In this document: positions 35,070 to 46,952 of the stretch, piece by piece
Layout of the letters: every line of letters starts with the position of its first letter
Position numbering within the stretch: position 1 is the first letter of the stretch
Source of the DNA: Harmothoe impar
Lineage: Eukaryota; Annelida; Polychaeta; Phyllodocida; Polynoidae
Reading direction: 5' to 3'
Assembly (NCBI GenBank): GCA_947462335.1
Contig: OX381717.1
Location: forward strand, 41,459,523-41,523,522
DNA: 64,000 nt
Notes under the pieces: model-generated
The model's database searches: none
Told to the model about the DNA's origin: nothing
The model's input: only the letters and a program-made list of their open reading frames with translations
Position numbers and translations under genes: made by a program

Positions 35070-36730
35070 GGTCCAAAATTTGAGGTGATATTCACGATTA
35101 GTCACTATAGAAAGTATAGGGAGTGCCCCCCCCCCCCCCCCCGGGGGACACTGCCTTCAGCACACGACGATCCACGTCAGTCGTGTTTAGAGTGTTTCAT
35201 GGGGAGGTAGACACAGTTGTAAAGGTAGGTCTTAACCCGTTAATGGTCTCTTAAACCCCAAGTGCCCCTATATATAGGGCTGAGTACCTGTCCCGGCTCC
35301 ACTCTGACTGCCGCTGGAGGGGTACGGAGACCTGTGCCTTTAAACCACGGCTTCACACCTTGGTGACATTGCATACCATGGTTAAAAACAGATAGACAAT
35401 GGTTATTAAAGGATAAATAGGGTTAACCCACTGTGGAGGTCAAAGACAAAGGACTTCACACCTTGGTTACTTTCACATAACCGAAGGTTAAGTCAAATAT
35501 AGAGATAGGCACGGCCTGGCCTCACACAGCGCCTGCATATCTGTCACCATAGTAAATGGGCCCCCTTCAAAATGCTGTTTCTGGGACATTCCCTCCATGG
35601 AATATAATTAAATTTTAGTATGTTATGCAAAAGAGGTCAGGGATTCTGAATATGTCAATGATTTCTCTGTAGGGTACACCCTTTTTTCAATAAGCTGGCA
35701 AACATAAGGGTGATTTATAGAAAAATTCTGAGGTTCTGACTCAACCTTAGTTTTCATTAACAGTCGTAATTTCCTCAATCCTTTACTAAATGACACCCAT
35801 GAAGCCACTATGTGACACTTAAAATGTTAACTTTAGTAATTATGGTAAAAAAAAATAATTCTGAAAATGTTGACTCCCGCCCCCCCCCCTCCTATTTCAA
35901 ATTTTCAAAGCAATTTCTTAAATTGAAAACAATTCTCTTACTCCCTTAAACCCCCATCAAAATGTCCACAATTTTGTCCTCTCTAAGAATCTACAATTAG
36001 TTTTCACTTATCTATTAGCTCGAAGGAGCTCCAAGCCATAGAGTGAGGGCATGTTTTGCATTAAATTGGAAAAATTTGGCTCTGCTGATTTTACTCTGCG
36101 GCAAGAAATTTGGACTTTCCATCAAAATATGATAAACTTTCCATTGTCAAATCACCATAAAAATATATCCACAGAACCACCCAACTGTTTGCTTTAAACT
36201 GATGTGACTGGCTTCTCTGTATCATTATTTGTTCAAAAATAATCAATGGGAAGGTAAAAAATGCCCCATTCGGTATGTGTAGTCAGTGGGCTGTGGATTG
36301 ACCTAATTTACCCGCACTCTGCTGATAAGGGCAAGAAAGTGATGGCAGAAAATTACTCCTAACTTTTCTATTTCAAAAATTCATAGCTTTGCTTCTACTT
36401 ACTACATTTTATTTATTTAAAGTACATTCTGTTGGCAAAGATTCCAGCTTTCATGTGGTATGATTTCCGATAAGCTTGCACAAAATTAAATATTTGGATG
36501 CCCATCTCTATCAAATACCCTCCTTGTAACTGAGTTATGTAATAATGACAATGGTATAGTGAGTGGTGTTGACCAGGGTTATTTTGACTCAGATACTCGT
36601 AGGGTATCTACTACTTAGCCAAAGCTTACCAGCAGGGCAACTTGGGCTTCGCCCTCGTCTGGCCCTACCAGTAAGCTGTGCTTAATTCCATTTATCCTTT
36701 CATAACCATAGTCTATCTGTTACATATTGC
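35070..36730. repeat. Composite inverted-repeat region
   Basis: Sequence at 35078..35162 (GAGGTGATATTCACGA...TAGGGAGTG...ACACTGCCTTC) resembles 44497..44572. An inverted pair, ACAGATAGACAATGGTTATTA near 35388 and its complement near 36690..36725, bounds the rest. A CCCCTATATATAGGG palindrome lies at 35265..35279. No gene. Confidence 0.5.
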
Positions 36731-36839
36731 GTAAATGCATCATGCCTTTTATCGACATAATGCATGAATGCAGGCCTGAAGAGTATAGTCACTGCAATAA
36801 CGCATACAGGTCAAGGGTACTTTGTATACCTTTCTAAAG

Positions 36840-37500
36840 ATCCATGTTTTTATAGGGGGGTTAAGAGTAGGGGGGGGTGATAAATCCAAAAACACGGGAA
36901 ATCACAAAAATGTTGTTGTTTTTTACCCCCGTGACCCCCCCCCCCCCCCCCCCCGTACATGGGGTCCGAAGATCGGCCAAATAGAAAACAGCCAAAATTC
37001 AGGCTTTCAGATTCCTTCTAAAATCAAATCATGTCTTCATGAAAATGGTCAGAAACCTTCATTTGGGACCCAAAGAGACATATAAAGTCATATTGTTGTG
37101 ATTATAGAGGTGTTGGCACCTTTAGGGATGTGGTTTGTCCTCGATAAGATACCGATAAATCAGCTATTTTGAAGGCATTTGCTCCCTTACAATCACATCC
37201 CTATACTGCCATAAAAGATCCTTAGGACACCTTATCAGGCAGATTAAACCCTTCTGGAGGGTCCCCTCTTTCTGTTAACCCCCCTCTATGACCCCCCCCC
37301 CCCCCAACATGCACCAATAGCCATCAGATAACTCTCCCCTCCCCTTCACCTCTACATTACCCTATACTGAAATAATCTATTAACATAGGACCTGTCTGAT
37401 AGTTTGAACCTTTCTAGAGGGCTCCCTGTTCCTGTTAACCACCCCCTATGACCCCCTCTACCCCAACTACTAGCCATGAAATAACCCCCCCCCCCCTCGC
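36840..37500 (+). repeat. Left arm of a large poly-C-rich inverted duplication
   Basis: GGGGTCCGAAGATCGGCCAA, GAAAGCCTGAATTTTGGC-type and ACCCCCTATGACCCC blocks recur inverted at 39420..39950. Confidence 0.72.
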
Positions 37501-38400
37501 CTCCATATTACACAGTACAATCATCATCCCAACCCTCCCTCCATGTGACCAGTACAGTGCACAGCATTGCCTCTCCCTGGTAGGTATATCTACTACAGCT
37601 GGTAGAGGGATACTGTACTTCAAATAAAATCTGGGTTCAATATTTGGTCTAATATCAAGATATGTATTCATCTGTCCTCAAAGTTTGAAATGAGTTCCAC
37701 CAACTTACCCTTTACCCCATATAGGGGATGGCATAGGTCTACCAAGCACCAGGCCTATGTTATATTTTCATATATCTGAATATTATAGCAGCACCCTCAG
37801 ATGTTGCATGTATGCCCGTCTTTGACAAAATCTGATCTTTAGCATTGCAAATGAGGTATCAGGGTTACCTACCCCTCCCCATGATATATAATTGCAGGGT
37901 TTATTATTGGCTTCAATAACATTTAGGGTTCAGAGTATCAATTTAACACCTCAGAGAATTGAATTAAATAATTGTCTCTTGTCTTACGTCTAGGATACTA
38001 ACCATGCAAGGGGTAGACTGAGAGATATGGACACCAGTCCTTATTTGGAGTCATTTTCATGCTCCTCCGCCCCCCCCACCCCTCTACCATCCATCATTTT
38101 ATGCATTTAATCACTTGGTAAAGGAGGAGAGTCAGGGTTTTTATTTATGGTTGTGTCAGGTTATCAGTGATGTTAATATTAGATCTCTGCTATAACTATT
38201 ATAGAATTACTATGTATAATAACAACATTAAGCAGTCATCTTGACTATGAATACACATGGGTGAGGTACTGGGCATAGAATGGAGGGGGGGGGGGGGGTT
38301 GTGACCATTGGTAGGATAACTCAAAATGAATATAGAGACCTTTGAAAAGGGTATTATCTATCTGATCTAAACTCATTTTAATATGTTGACAATTCAAATA
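37501..38400. other. Intergenic between inverted arms
   Basis: No gene recognised. A poly-G run lies near 38284. Confidence 0.4.
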
Positions 38401-39073
38401 TGTGGCCAGGTGAGGGAAAACGTGCCTCCAGGGGGGAAATGGCTTAAGTTTAAGTTACAGGCTTAAGTTTAAGTTAAAGTTTAAGTTAATGGCTTAAGTT
38501 TAAGTTACAGGCTTTAAAATGAGATATCTTGAGCTAAAATATCCCACGTAGTTTTGCTGTAACTGCTTGTCAAACCAGGGTTGGTGTGTAGAACTGAAAA
38601 TGGTAAATAAGCTCTAAATCCACTATATCCTATTATGAATACTAATTATGTAAAAAATACAGTTTTGTTGAAAAATAACCAAAGACATCTAATGTTTTTA
38701 TCATAAAATTGGTTCTAGAGGGAAATCCTGAGGTCTGTTTTCGATTTTGAGTTCCTTGTGGAATTTTCAAAAACATTTGTGGCAAAAGATTCCCATTTGG
38801 AATAATAGAGTGTTTCCATGCCAACCAGAAATAGGCATATATGCCAATTTTCCATGTTTCCATGGCAACAAATGTTCCTTTTGCATTCCAAAAATGGAAC
38901 GCTTTGAGTGGAGATGGAATAATTCTAAGCATATCACTGGATTCCCCATGAAAAATTGGTCTCAAGCATTTCTTAGTATATTTTTCAGTGTTTTATCCAT
39001 ATACTGCCCCCTGGTGGCCAAAACCGGTACTAAAAATCCCCCCTGGAGGCACGTTTTCCCTCACCTGGCCACA
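38401..39073. mobile_element. TGTGGCCAGG element, 673 bp, perfect 37-bp TIRs, TA target site
   Basis: The first and last 37 bp are perfect inverted repeats starting TGTGGCCAGGTGAGGGAAAA, flanked by TA (38399..38400 and 39074..39075). Just inside the left end are TTAAGTTTAAGTTA tandem motifs (38450..38512). The interior carries GTTTCCATGGCAAC. Related by terminus and target to 33509..34124. No transposase. Confidence 0.9.
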
Positions 39074-39419
39074 TATATTGAAGCAAAGGCCGTCCAAGAT
39101 TTGGGTTATATTCATGCCATCACAAGAATATAACCTGTAATAGTCTCTTTGGGTCCCTTATCAGTTTTCTGTTGAGGTGCTAAAGCCATTCATGTAGGAT
39201 AAATAAATTATAAGAGGTCTGGTGTTTGGATTTCTTAGATGGACTGAGGTAGCCCTCCTCTTATGTCTTTATAGGGTAAGGGAGGAGGTCTGGGCCCCCT
39301 CCATATCCCCACCCCTCTTTTAAACACATCACTGTCTTACTCCCAAGACAAGCTAAGGTGTCTGTGAATGACTATTAATGTTCAAAAATCCTGACAATCT
39401 GAGTACAGTGTAATATAGA

Positions 39420-39950
39420 GGCGAAGGGGGGGGGGGAGTTATCTGATGGCTATTGGTGCATACTGAGGAGTGGGGGTGGGGGTTAGGGGTCATAGGGGGT
39501 AGTTAACAGAAACAGGGGGCCCTCCAGAACAGTTCATGATGATGTTTTATGGCAGTATAGGGACCTGATTGTATAGGAGCAAATACCTTCAAAAAAGCTG
39601 ATTTATCAGTATGTTACCATGGACGCAGCCCCTCCCCAGAGGGGGAAACACCCCTATAATCACAACAATATGACTTAAAATGCTCTCCCCCAATTGAAGG
39701 TCTCTGACCATTCTCATGAAGGCATGGTGAGGTTTGAGTAGGAATCTGAAAGCCTGAATTTTGGCAGTTTTCTCACTACTTGGCCGATCTTCGGACCCCA
39801 CGTACGGGGGGGGGGGGGGGGTCACAGGGGTCCAAAAAAATAATTTTGTGATTTCCCGAGTTTTGGATCCCAAATGCATAGTTTGAACCTGTCCCTGAAA
39901 CCGTACGACAAAATTAGCGATTTAACACCCCCCTCTATTAAGAGTATTGG
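39420..39950 (-). repeat. Right arm of the poly-C-rich inverted duplication
   Basis: Inverted copy of blocks at 36840..37500, including GGCCGATCTTCGGACCCC and GGGGTCATAGGGGGT-type sequence. Region 39074..39419 between it and the TGTGGCC element has no gene. Confidence 0.72.
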
Positions 39951-40030
39951 GTGTACGGCTACGGTCTATACAGATCTATGTCAAAGACTCCTCAAGCACG
40001 GTAATGTTGGCATAGTACCATAATTTTGAC

Positions 40031-40786
40031 ATACATGTACTTAGGGAGGATTCATGATTTATGGCAGGGGGGGGGGTAAGCGTTTGGCAAATCGAATATG
40101 TCAAAAATAATTGCCCCCCCCCCTCGGAATAGGTTGGAAAAAAAGGCCACCCCCCCTCGGAATAGGTTGAAAAAAAAGCGCCCCCCCCTCACCCTGGATC
40201 GTTTTCAACTTTATTACAAAAACGATGTTGGTGTCTACTAATTGTATGCAGTTAATCCTTGGCACTTTTTTACCTACAATTTACTACCTTTCAACAAATA
40301 CATCCATTCGTAAGGTGTTTTAGTGTAAACATCTCATGATACTGGCTGGTGAGTGATAATAGTCAAACCTCAGACACTCGACTTACATACCGTTTAAGGG
40401 CCCCAGTGCTTATAAATTGGAAGCTCCCATACCCTCAGTGCTTACATGAGGCCGGCACGTTTTTGAAGACTGACAAAACGGTGGGCTATTCTGAGCGTCA
40501 AAAGTGATGCAGTGAGAAATTTGCTGGGAGTTTGAGGAAAATTTTTGAAAAATTTGAAAATATTGACATAATTTGGTAAAATATAACATAGGCTGTTACT
40601 AAAATTCGCCACATTTCAACGTACTAAATTCACGACATTTTTAGGAATACCCCTAAAAAAAAAAGCCCCCCCCCTAAGAATAGGGTAAAAAAAAAAAGGC
40701 CACCCCCTTTGAATACCCCTAAAAAAGTTTGCCCCCCCCCCTCAAATGCTCACCCCCCCCCCCGGCCATAAATAATGAACACTCCC
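40031..40786. mobile_element. AGGGAG...CTCCCT poly-C/G element, complete copy
   Basis: Inverted ends AGGGAGGATTCATGATTTATGG and CCATAAATAATGAACACTCCCT (21-22 bp, imperfect). The interior is the inverted counterpart of 22640..23479. A third, degraded fragment lies at about 53023..53303. Confidence 0.72.
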
Positions 40787-41797
40787 TTAGCATTATTTTG
40801 GCAGATGCTATATTTTATTAGATTATGGTCTGCTGCACATAGTATGGTAAGTACATACATATAACAATATTGATATAAATTTGGTATCATACTGTGTAAA
40901 AATATGCTTTTACTTTTTTCCCTCATTTGCTACTACATATAGCGCTCACGAGTAACCCGCTGCTGCTCCTTTGGTGCATCACGTTGAGTGTATCAACACT
41001 GTATTGTTGCCATGATGCATTCACCGTGCTGACAATTTGGTTCTTCTCTTATTCTTAAATTTGTCACAACATAGGGTCTAGTGCCCATCTCTTGTTGTTT
41101 ATAGTAGATGATAATATATAATAATTCATTAAACGGTATGCGAGGGACGATATTTGATAACAACCAATATTTAGTAATATCATAATTGGTAAGAATTATG
41201 TATCCAGAAAATCAAAGTAATTTCAATGTTAACCCGACACACGACTGGTAGACAACATTACTCAACCTTTTAACAGGATAAGGGAGTATATCAAAGGCTA
41301 AACATGATGGCCCACTGGAGCCTCTGGATGGAGGCAGCCATCTTGTAGGACACCAAATCTCGTGCCAATTCCCATCCTAGGAGTGAGATTCCTTGAGATT
41401 CCTACTGTCTCTGGCCAGCTTATCACTATTATCTTAGGGTAGAGAGTGGAGATCAGGGTCGAGTTGGGAGAGGTAAGGGCTGCACAGGTGTAAAGTAGCT
41501 CAAGACAGGCCCCACTCAGTCAAGTGGTGAGTTCGTTAGGCGAAAAATCCGCCTATTTAGTAAGTTACTAAACCAGCGTGCCTGTTGCTTCCGGTATCGT
41601 CTTGCAATTTTGGAGGAAAAGGGGAACATTGTTATGGCCTACTCCCTCAAAAAGGCTCTAAGATCTTTAATTTTTATTCAATTTTCTCAACATTAGAATT
41701 TATATAGGGCATTTTCGTGATATTGTTATCTATCATTTTTCTTGGTCACCATCTTCCCGAGGAAAGGGTGTTTTTTTGCTGATTTAGCCCAGTGGTA
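40787..41797. other. Intergenic, one repeat fragment
   Basis: 40935..41030 belongs to the GTGCATCA / CATGATGCAT family. Otherwise nothing recognised. Confidence 0.45.
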
Positions 41798-44491
41798 AGG
41801 GTACACAGAGAGAAGTAAAAGAGTTGCTACGACTCTGACAGCCAGAGTCACAGTTTGTCTCCACGCGACACCTGCAGAGAAGAGTCAAATGAGTTTGACT
41901 CTCCATTCCTGAAGAGTCAACCACAGTTGACCCATCAAAGGAGGGGGAGTCAAAATTGATACTTGAATACATGAGGGCATGCAGGTCAGTTGGATTGTGT
42001 AATTATGTCAGGCTAGGCTGGGGGCAACAGGTGTATACAATTAGTGGACAGGCTAGGTGAGGCCTGTGAGAGAAGTAAGTAGGTGAAGTAATTGCCCAAG
42101 AGAGGGTCAATAACAAGACATGTTGTCATTTCCACCACTTCTCCTTATGTGAGAGGGCTACCCAGTCAGCATTGGTTACTGGGGCCCATACGGGTCTAAA
42201 AGTGGGCCGTTAGGTGGGACCCACGTCCCTTAGTCCATATGGGGCCCACCACATTTTTGTCCTGGGCTAATTGCTGGGACCAAGATGGGCTTGCCCAGAT
42301 TTAAATTAAGCGTATCCACATGGGCTTAGGGCGGGGCCCATGTGGGCTTTTTTTTCTTGGGGGGGGGGGGAGGGGGAGGGGGGGGTCATATAGGGTTGTA
42401 ATCTCTACTGTAGTTTTTTGCTATTTTTTGATATCCCGATGTTATAGCCCATGTTCCAACTAAGTTGGTTCCTCCTGGTAGGAATCTCTTCCTCTACCAT
42501 TTAGAAGGGGGAGAAATGCATCCTTTAGCTGACTTACTTTTGGGTTGGACAATTCTTAACATGTGTGATGCAGCCAGCAGGCAGGCAGCCTGTGTGTGAG
42601 AGCTCAGTCAGTGACAGGATTATATGTTGTTATTACATTTAGGTAACAGGTGTTAGTATTAGGGTGCTGCTTGTTTCCATGTTCATGTTCAGAATGGGGT
42701 TATAAAGCATGGCATTCCAAGAATCTATTATGAAATCTGTTATATTCCCAACCATTCTGGAATTATTGAGAAACCATAAACTTTTGTAATCCAATTATAA
42801 AAAGCTCTGTGGAACATTAATGTGGGATCACTTTCAACGAGGACATCTAGGGGTTTGTTCAAGAACATGACTTGCCCACTTGACCCAGGTCCAGCCCAGA
42901 TGAATCCCATCCATGAGAGGGAATGGGATTTGAAAAGTAACCATGAAAGTTAAGTTGATGGCCTGAGCCCAGAAAATTAGATGGCGGGCTAACCCAAATG
43001 GGACCCACCTTACAGTACATTCAAAGCCAATAACGCCCACTGTTCCTTTAACACACTTTGCCCAAGTCCATCCCAAGTGAAACCCATCCTGATATAACAA
43101 CATCGCCACTTTACTTAAAAATGTTATTTCAAAGAATTACTTCTAACGGACACAAATTAAAGTATTCCAAATGTAGTGAAATTTATATTTGAAGTTTGGT
43201 CTGTGGGCTGAGCCCAGCTGGGGCCCAGGTTTACTCCCATAGAAATCCCAAGGAGGTCTAGCCCACATTAACTAGATCCAGACCGTGCAAAACCCACTTT
43301 GATGCAAAGCAATGAAAGTGGTACTTTAATTTATTAATTTCTAAGAAAAAACAAAGATGAGTATGTTTCAAAGTACCGTATTTCCCCGTGTATAAGCCCG
43401 GGCTTATACAAGTACTAAGTGGCAAACTGACCAGGCTTATACATGGGGCAGGCTTATACACGGGGCAGGCTTATATTTCTATACATAGAAACATACTCAG
43501 GTAATTTCCGGAATAATTTACTATTCCGATATAATTATTTCCACATTGTCAATAATTTGCTTACCAATTTAAGCTTTATTTCTCTTCAAAATGGTTTTAC
43601 ACATTGATAAGGTTGATAGGATTTACATAGCTGAAAGAATTATGTGAATCCTCCAAGTAGAAGCGGAGTTTTAGGAAGAAATTGTTGGTGGGCTTGGCCC
43701 ATCTGGAATCTTACTGGTAGCCCTGGACAAAAATGAGGAAAACCCAGATATGGGCAAACCCAGCAGGCCCAAGTAAAACACAAATGGGCCCCAAGGACCA
43801 ATGTTATCTGGGTGAGCTGTATCTGCCTCACACTACACTCTGCAGACCATTGGCCACAAAGATCAAATTAGATGCTAATATCATAGGTCTATGTGAAGTA
43901 TTAAGCAGTGCCATACATTATATTTCAGACAGTTAGTGCCCAGCCTTATGTTTATTTCCCTTACCCACAAATATGGTGGCTAAGCTCTATACTGTTGATG
44001 TTCTTGGAATGTATTGTAAAGTTTATCATCATATTTGATTCAGGTAAGTTAATTGGAAAATATTTTACATTGACATTCCTTAACTACATCATTTAGACAA
44101 TAGTGTATTATTTTATTGAGGACCAAAACTGTTTGGCATGCACCAAATGTCTGAAGTATTGAGAGTGGCTCTAGCCTGTGGTTGCCACTTGTACCAAACT
44201 AGTACAGGTTGCCCCATCATGTGGTTTCATATACAACTACTATCAGAGTCAACACATTTTTCATTTGACTCTTCATGGGGAGTCAAACTATGTATGACTC
44301 TGCTGTGGGCAGAGTCAACTGCACTTGACTCTGCACTGAAGGTAGAGTCAAGTTGCATAACGTCCAAGGGGTATGACTGGAGTGGCTGTGACACCTACAC
44401 TAGAGTCATCATGACTCTGCTACAAGAGTCAACTAGAGTTGACTATGGTAAAAGGGTCATGGCGAAGCCTTTACTTCTCTTTGTGTATACA
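41798..44491. mobile_element. Large element with ACACAGAGAGAAGTAAAAG ends and GAGTCAA repeats
   Basis: Left end TACACAGAGAGAAGTAAAAG; right end complement CTTTACTTCTCTTTGTGTA. Inward, both sides carry many GAGTCAA / TTGACTC and GACTCT sites (41835..41960 and 44245..44460). The termini resemble those at 20192..22378, suggesting one superfamily. The GGGCCCA element is nested inside. No transposase ORF. Confidence 0.6.
42165..43817. mobile_element. Nested TGGGCCCA-rich element
   Basis: Ends CCCAGTCAGCATTGGTTACT and AGGACCAATGTTATCTGGGT are imperfect inverted repeats. The interior has dozens of GGGCCCA, GCCCAxxTGGGC and TGGGACCCA motifs on both strands, and a fragment of the GTGTATAAGCCCGGGCTTATA MITE at 43377..43480. 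Confidence 0.58.
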
Positions 44492-44586
44492 ATTTGAGGT
44501 GATGTTCACACATAGTTACTATGGAAAAGATAGGGAGTGGATCCATATATTATGTACGAGTTCACTGCCTCCTAGCCACTGCATAC

Positions 44587-45306
44587 CGCAAATACGGGAT
44601 AGCTCTCCCAGGTGAGAGGACAAACGTTTAGAGCTTAGTCTTAAATCTGAATATCTGAATTCAGTGTCTTATTTTGGGGAAGTGTCTTAAAATCAGGCAC
44701 TAGTACTTATAAGATAGTCTAAGATAAGTCTTGAGATGGGATTAAGATAGTTTATGAGAGGATTGAAATAGAATAAAAAGAAGAAAGAAAACAGGGGTTG
44801 GGGCAGAGCTCCCCACTACATCCTAGATAGTAATAGTAATACTTGTAAGATGGTCTAAGATTATATAATATAAACAGGTTAAGACCAGTAAGATGATCTT
44901 AACAGTCTGATAAAGATAACGCTCTAGGCTGTGTCTCACGACCTTGGGACAATGTTTTTGTCTCTGACCGGTTGCCGTCTCTGACCCGGTGCCGTCTCTG
45001 ACCGGGTGCCGTCTCTGACCGGCTTGGCTTGATAAGGTCAAAATACTAAAAGCAGGAGGCTAATTATAATTATAACTATGATTATATAACAACCGCCATA
45101 ACGTTTTTCCAAATCCTTATATATATGAGTATAATTCTTTTTAAAACACCTTTTTCTGACACCTGGTCAGAGACGGCAGCCGGTCAGAGACGGCAGCCGG
45201 TCAGAGACGGCACCCGATCAGAGACAAAAACATTGTCCCAAGGTCGTGAGACACAGCCTCTAAACGTCTGTCCTCTCACCCGGGAGAGCTATCCCATACG
45301 TGCCCG
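44587..45306. mobile_element. Foldback element with GGGATAGCTCTCCCAGGTGA arms
   Basis: Arms near 44595..44634 and 45259..45300 are inverted repeats. The next element is inserted near the right-hand arm. Confidence 0.65.
44927..45258. mobile_element. GGCTGTGTCTCACGACC element, 332 bp, with TCTA duplication
   Basis: About 45-bp TIRs differing at one position start GGCTGTGTCTCACGACCTTG, then tandem GACCGG(T/G)TGCCGTCTCT units of about 17-18 bp on each side. Flanked by TCTA at 44923..44926 and 45259..45262. A single terminus also occurs at 15341..15439. Confidence 0.82.
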
Positions 45307-46796
45307 CATACCTCAGGTCATGGTTCAATGTTCACTGGAGGCCTGGGTGACCTCTGTTCATGACCCCACTCTGACCTAAGGGTCAACATACATTACTGCA
45401 TCGTCATGCATCTTGAACACTAAAGCACATAGGTCTTCAGTTATATATGAATATTATGATGATGCCTTTTATTTTCATAATGCATGAATGCAGCCCTGGA
45501 GTCTTCTTGCCAAGGCTGCATTCAAGCCTATAAAGGGGTCAAAGGGTCAGTATGAGGCATGGATGCAACCCTTGGGAGTGGGCTCGATAGGGGTCGGGTT
45601 CATGCATCATCACAACAGGGGGCATAGTGCATTAAAGCAGTATGCAGCCCTTAAAGTGCTAGCTAAATGGACTGTATACTGACTAAGAGTGTGGGTTACA
45701 GTCATTTCACACTGAGGGGACAAGTGTATGAAGTCCTAGGGAGGAATTTGCCAACCCATAACCATTATCCTGTTTTTGTATATCGAAACATATTCTGTTC
45801 CATAATTGGTACATATCAAAGTTATAGAGAAATCAACTTCATTTTGGAACAGTAACAGTCCATCTGAGAATAACAACAATGACTAAGGATACTCCCCTGC
45901 TTGTATTTTCTACAGGAATAGGCACAAAGAAAAAAGTAGGTTCCACTGCCATGACATTGATCAATTTTTTGGCAATTTATTGTTTGTTTACTGGTATTCG
46001 TATTGTTAAATCAACTTTGTTAATATTGTGTGAAATAGTTGAGTCTGATAATGAATAAGGGTCATGCTATGGGGAAATATATAAATAGTCCAACTTAAAC
46101 GTATTTACCAGGGTTCTGTCAATTCTAATCTACCCATAATTTCTTTTAATCACTGTGGATTATATGAGTTTGAAATGTGATGATGTAATAGAAGCAAAGA
46201 AATCAATACCATATAGTGCTAGGCTGATTATGTTATATTGACATCTGAAGATAGGACACCCTCAACTATGACCGCGTACGGGTAAGCCACTTTTTTTTTT
46301 TTACATTTTTCAAACAGATTCACCCATAATATCTCAACCATACTTCACAGATGTTTAGAGAGGGTTATATACAACACAATCAATCCATGAAAATGACTGG
46401 TCATAGGTGAAAGCAATGAGCCATAATCGATTTAGGGGGAAAAACACAATTTAACAACTTTCTCTACATTTTGCAACACAGAAAATAGAATTCACAACAT
46501 CATGTTTTCAAAACCTTAGCCATCTCCACATAGGATCAAAGATACATTTTACAACAAAAAAGGAAGTGACTCATTGATATGGGGTCCACATTTGCATGTA
46601 TAAGAACTATTTGTGGTACAAGAAAGTGATTTTTGGGGAGCTTTCTTTTCTCCACAAATATCATACAGAATATTTTGTCCGCACTATGCGGTTGTCCGTA
46701 CTATGTTGAGAAACATCACCCTGATTAACAGACCACCCTCTGCACCCACTGTCATTAAGAAATGATCACTCGATAGCCAAATAATTATACTCTCAG
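45307..46796. other. Intergenic upstream of sulfotransferase 2
   Basis: 45455..45660 is a copy of the ATGCATGAATGCAGCCC family with GCATTAAAGCAGTATGCAGC. The rest is AT-rich with a poly-T run near 46291. No promoter could be assigned. Confidence 0.45.
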
Positions 46797-46952
46797 TGAA
46801 TACCCTTGTCATGAGCTCTCTAGAATCTAGGCTCAATCAACTAAGCACCACTGGTCAACGTGGTTCATGTTCTGTGCCTTTTCAGCTCTACATAGCGACT
46901 GTCATTTGTGGTATGCTGCTTCTATCAGCCTGGTTTGCAATTACTAAAATAG
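46797..46952 (+). CDS. Sulfotransferase 2, exon with start codon and membrane anchor
   Basis: A CTCAG acceptor ends at 46796, then 14 nt of 5' UTR and ATG at 46811 (GTCATGA context). It encodes 47 residues ending in the anchor, then AATAG|GTGAGC, phase 1. As in the paralogue, a non-coding upstream exon is implied but not found. Confidence 0.75.

Noticed and set aside
38642..39133. 107- and 128-residue ORFs on opposite strands
   Set aside because: Both lie within or overlap the 673-bp TGTGGCC element and have no domain features.
44138..44497. 119-residue ORF
   Set aside because: It lies in the GAGTCAA-rich end of a transposon and is made of those repeats.
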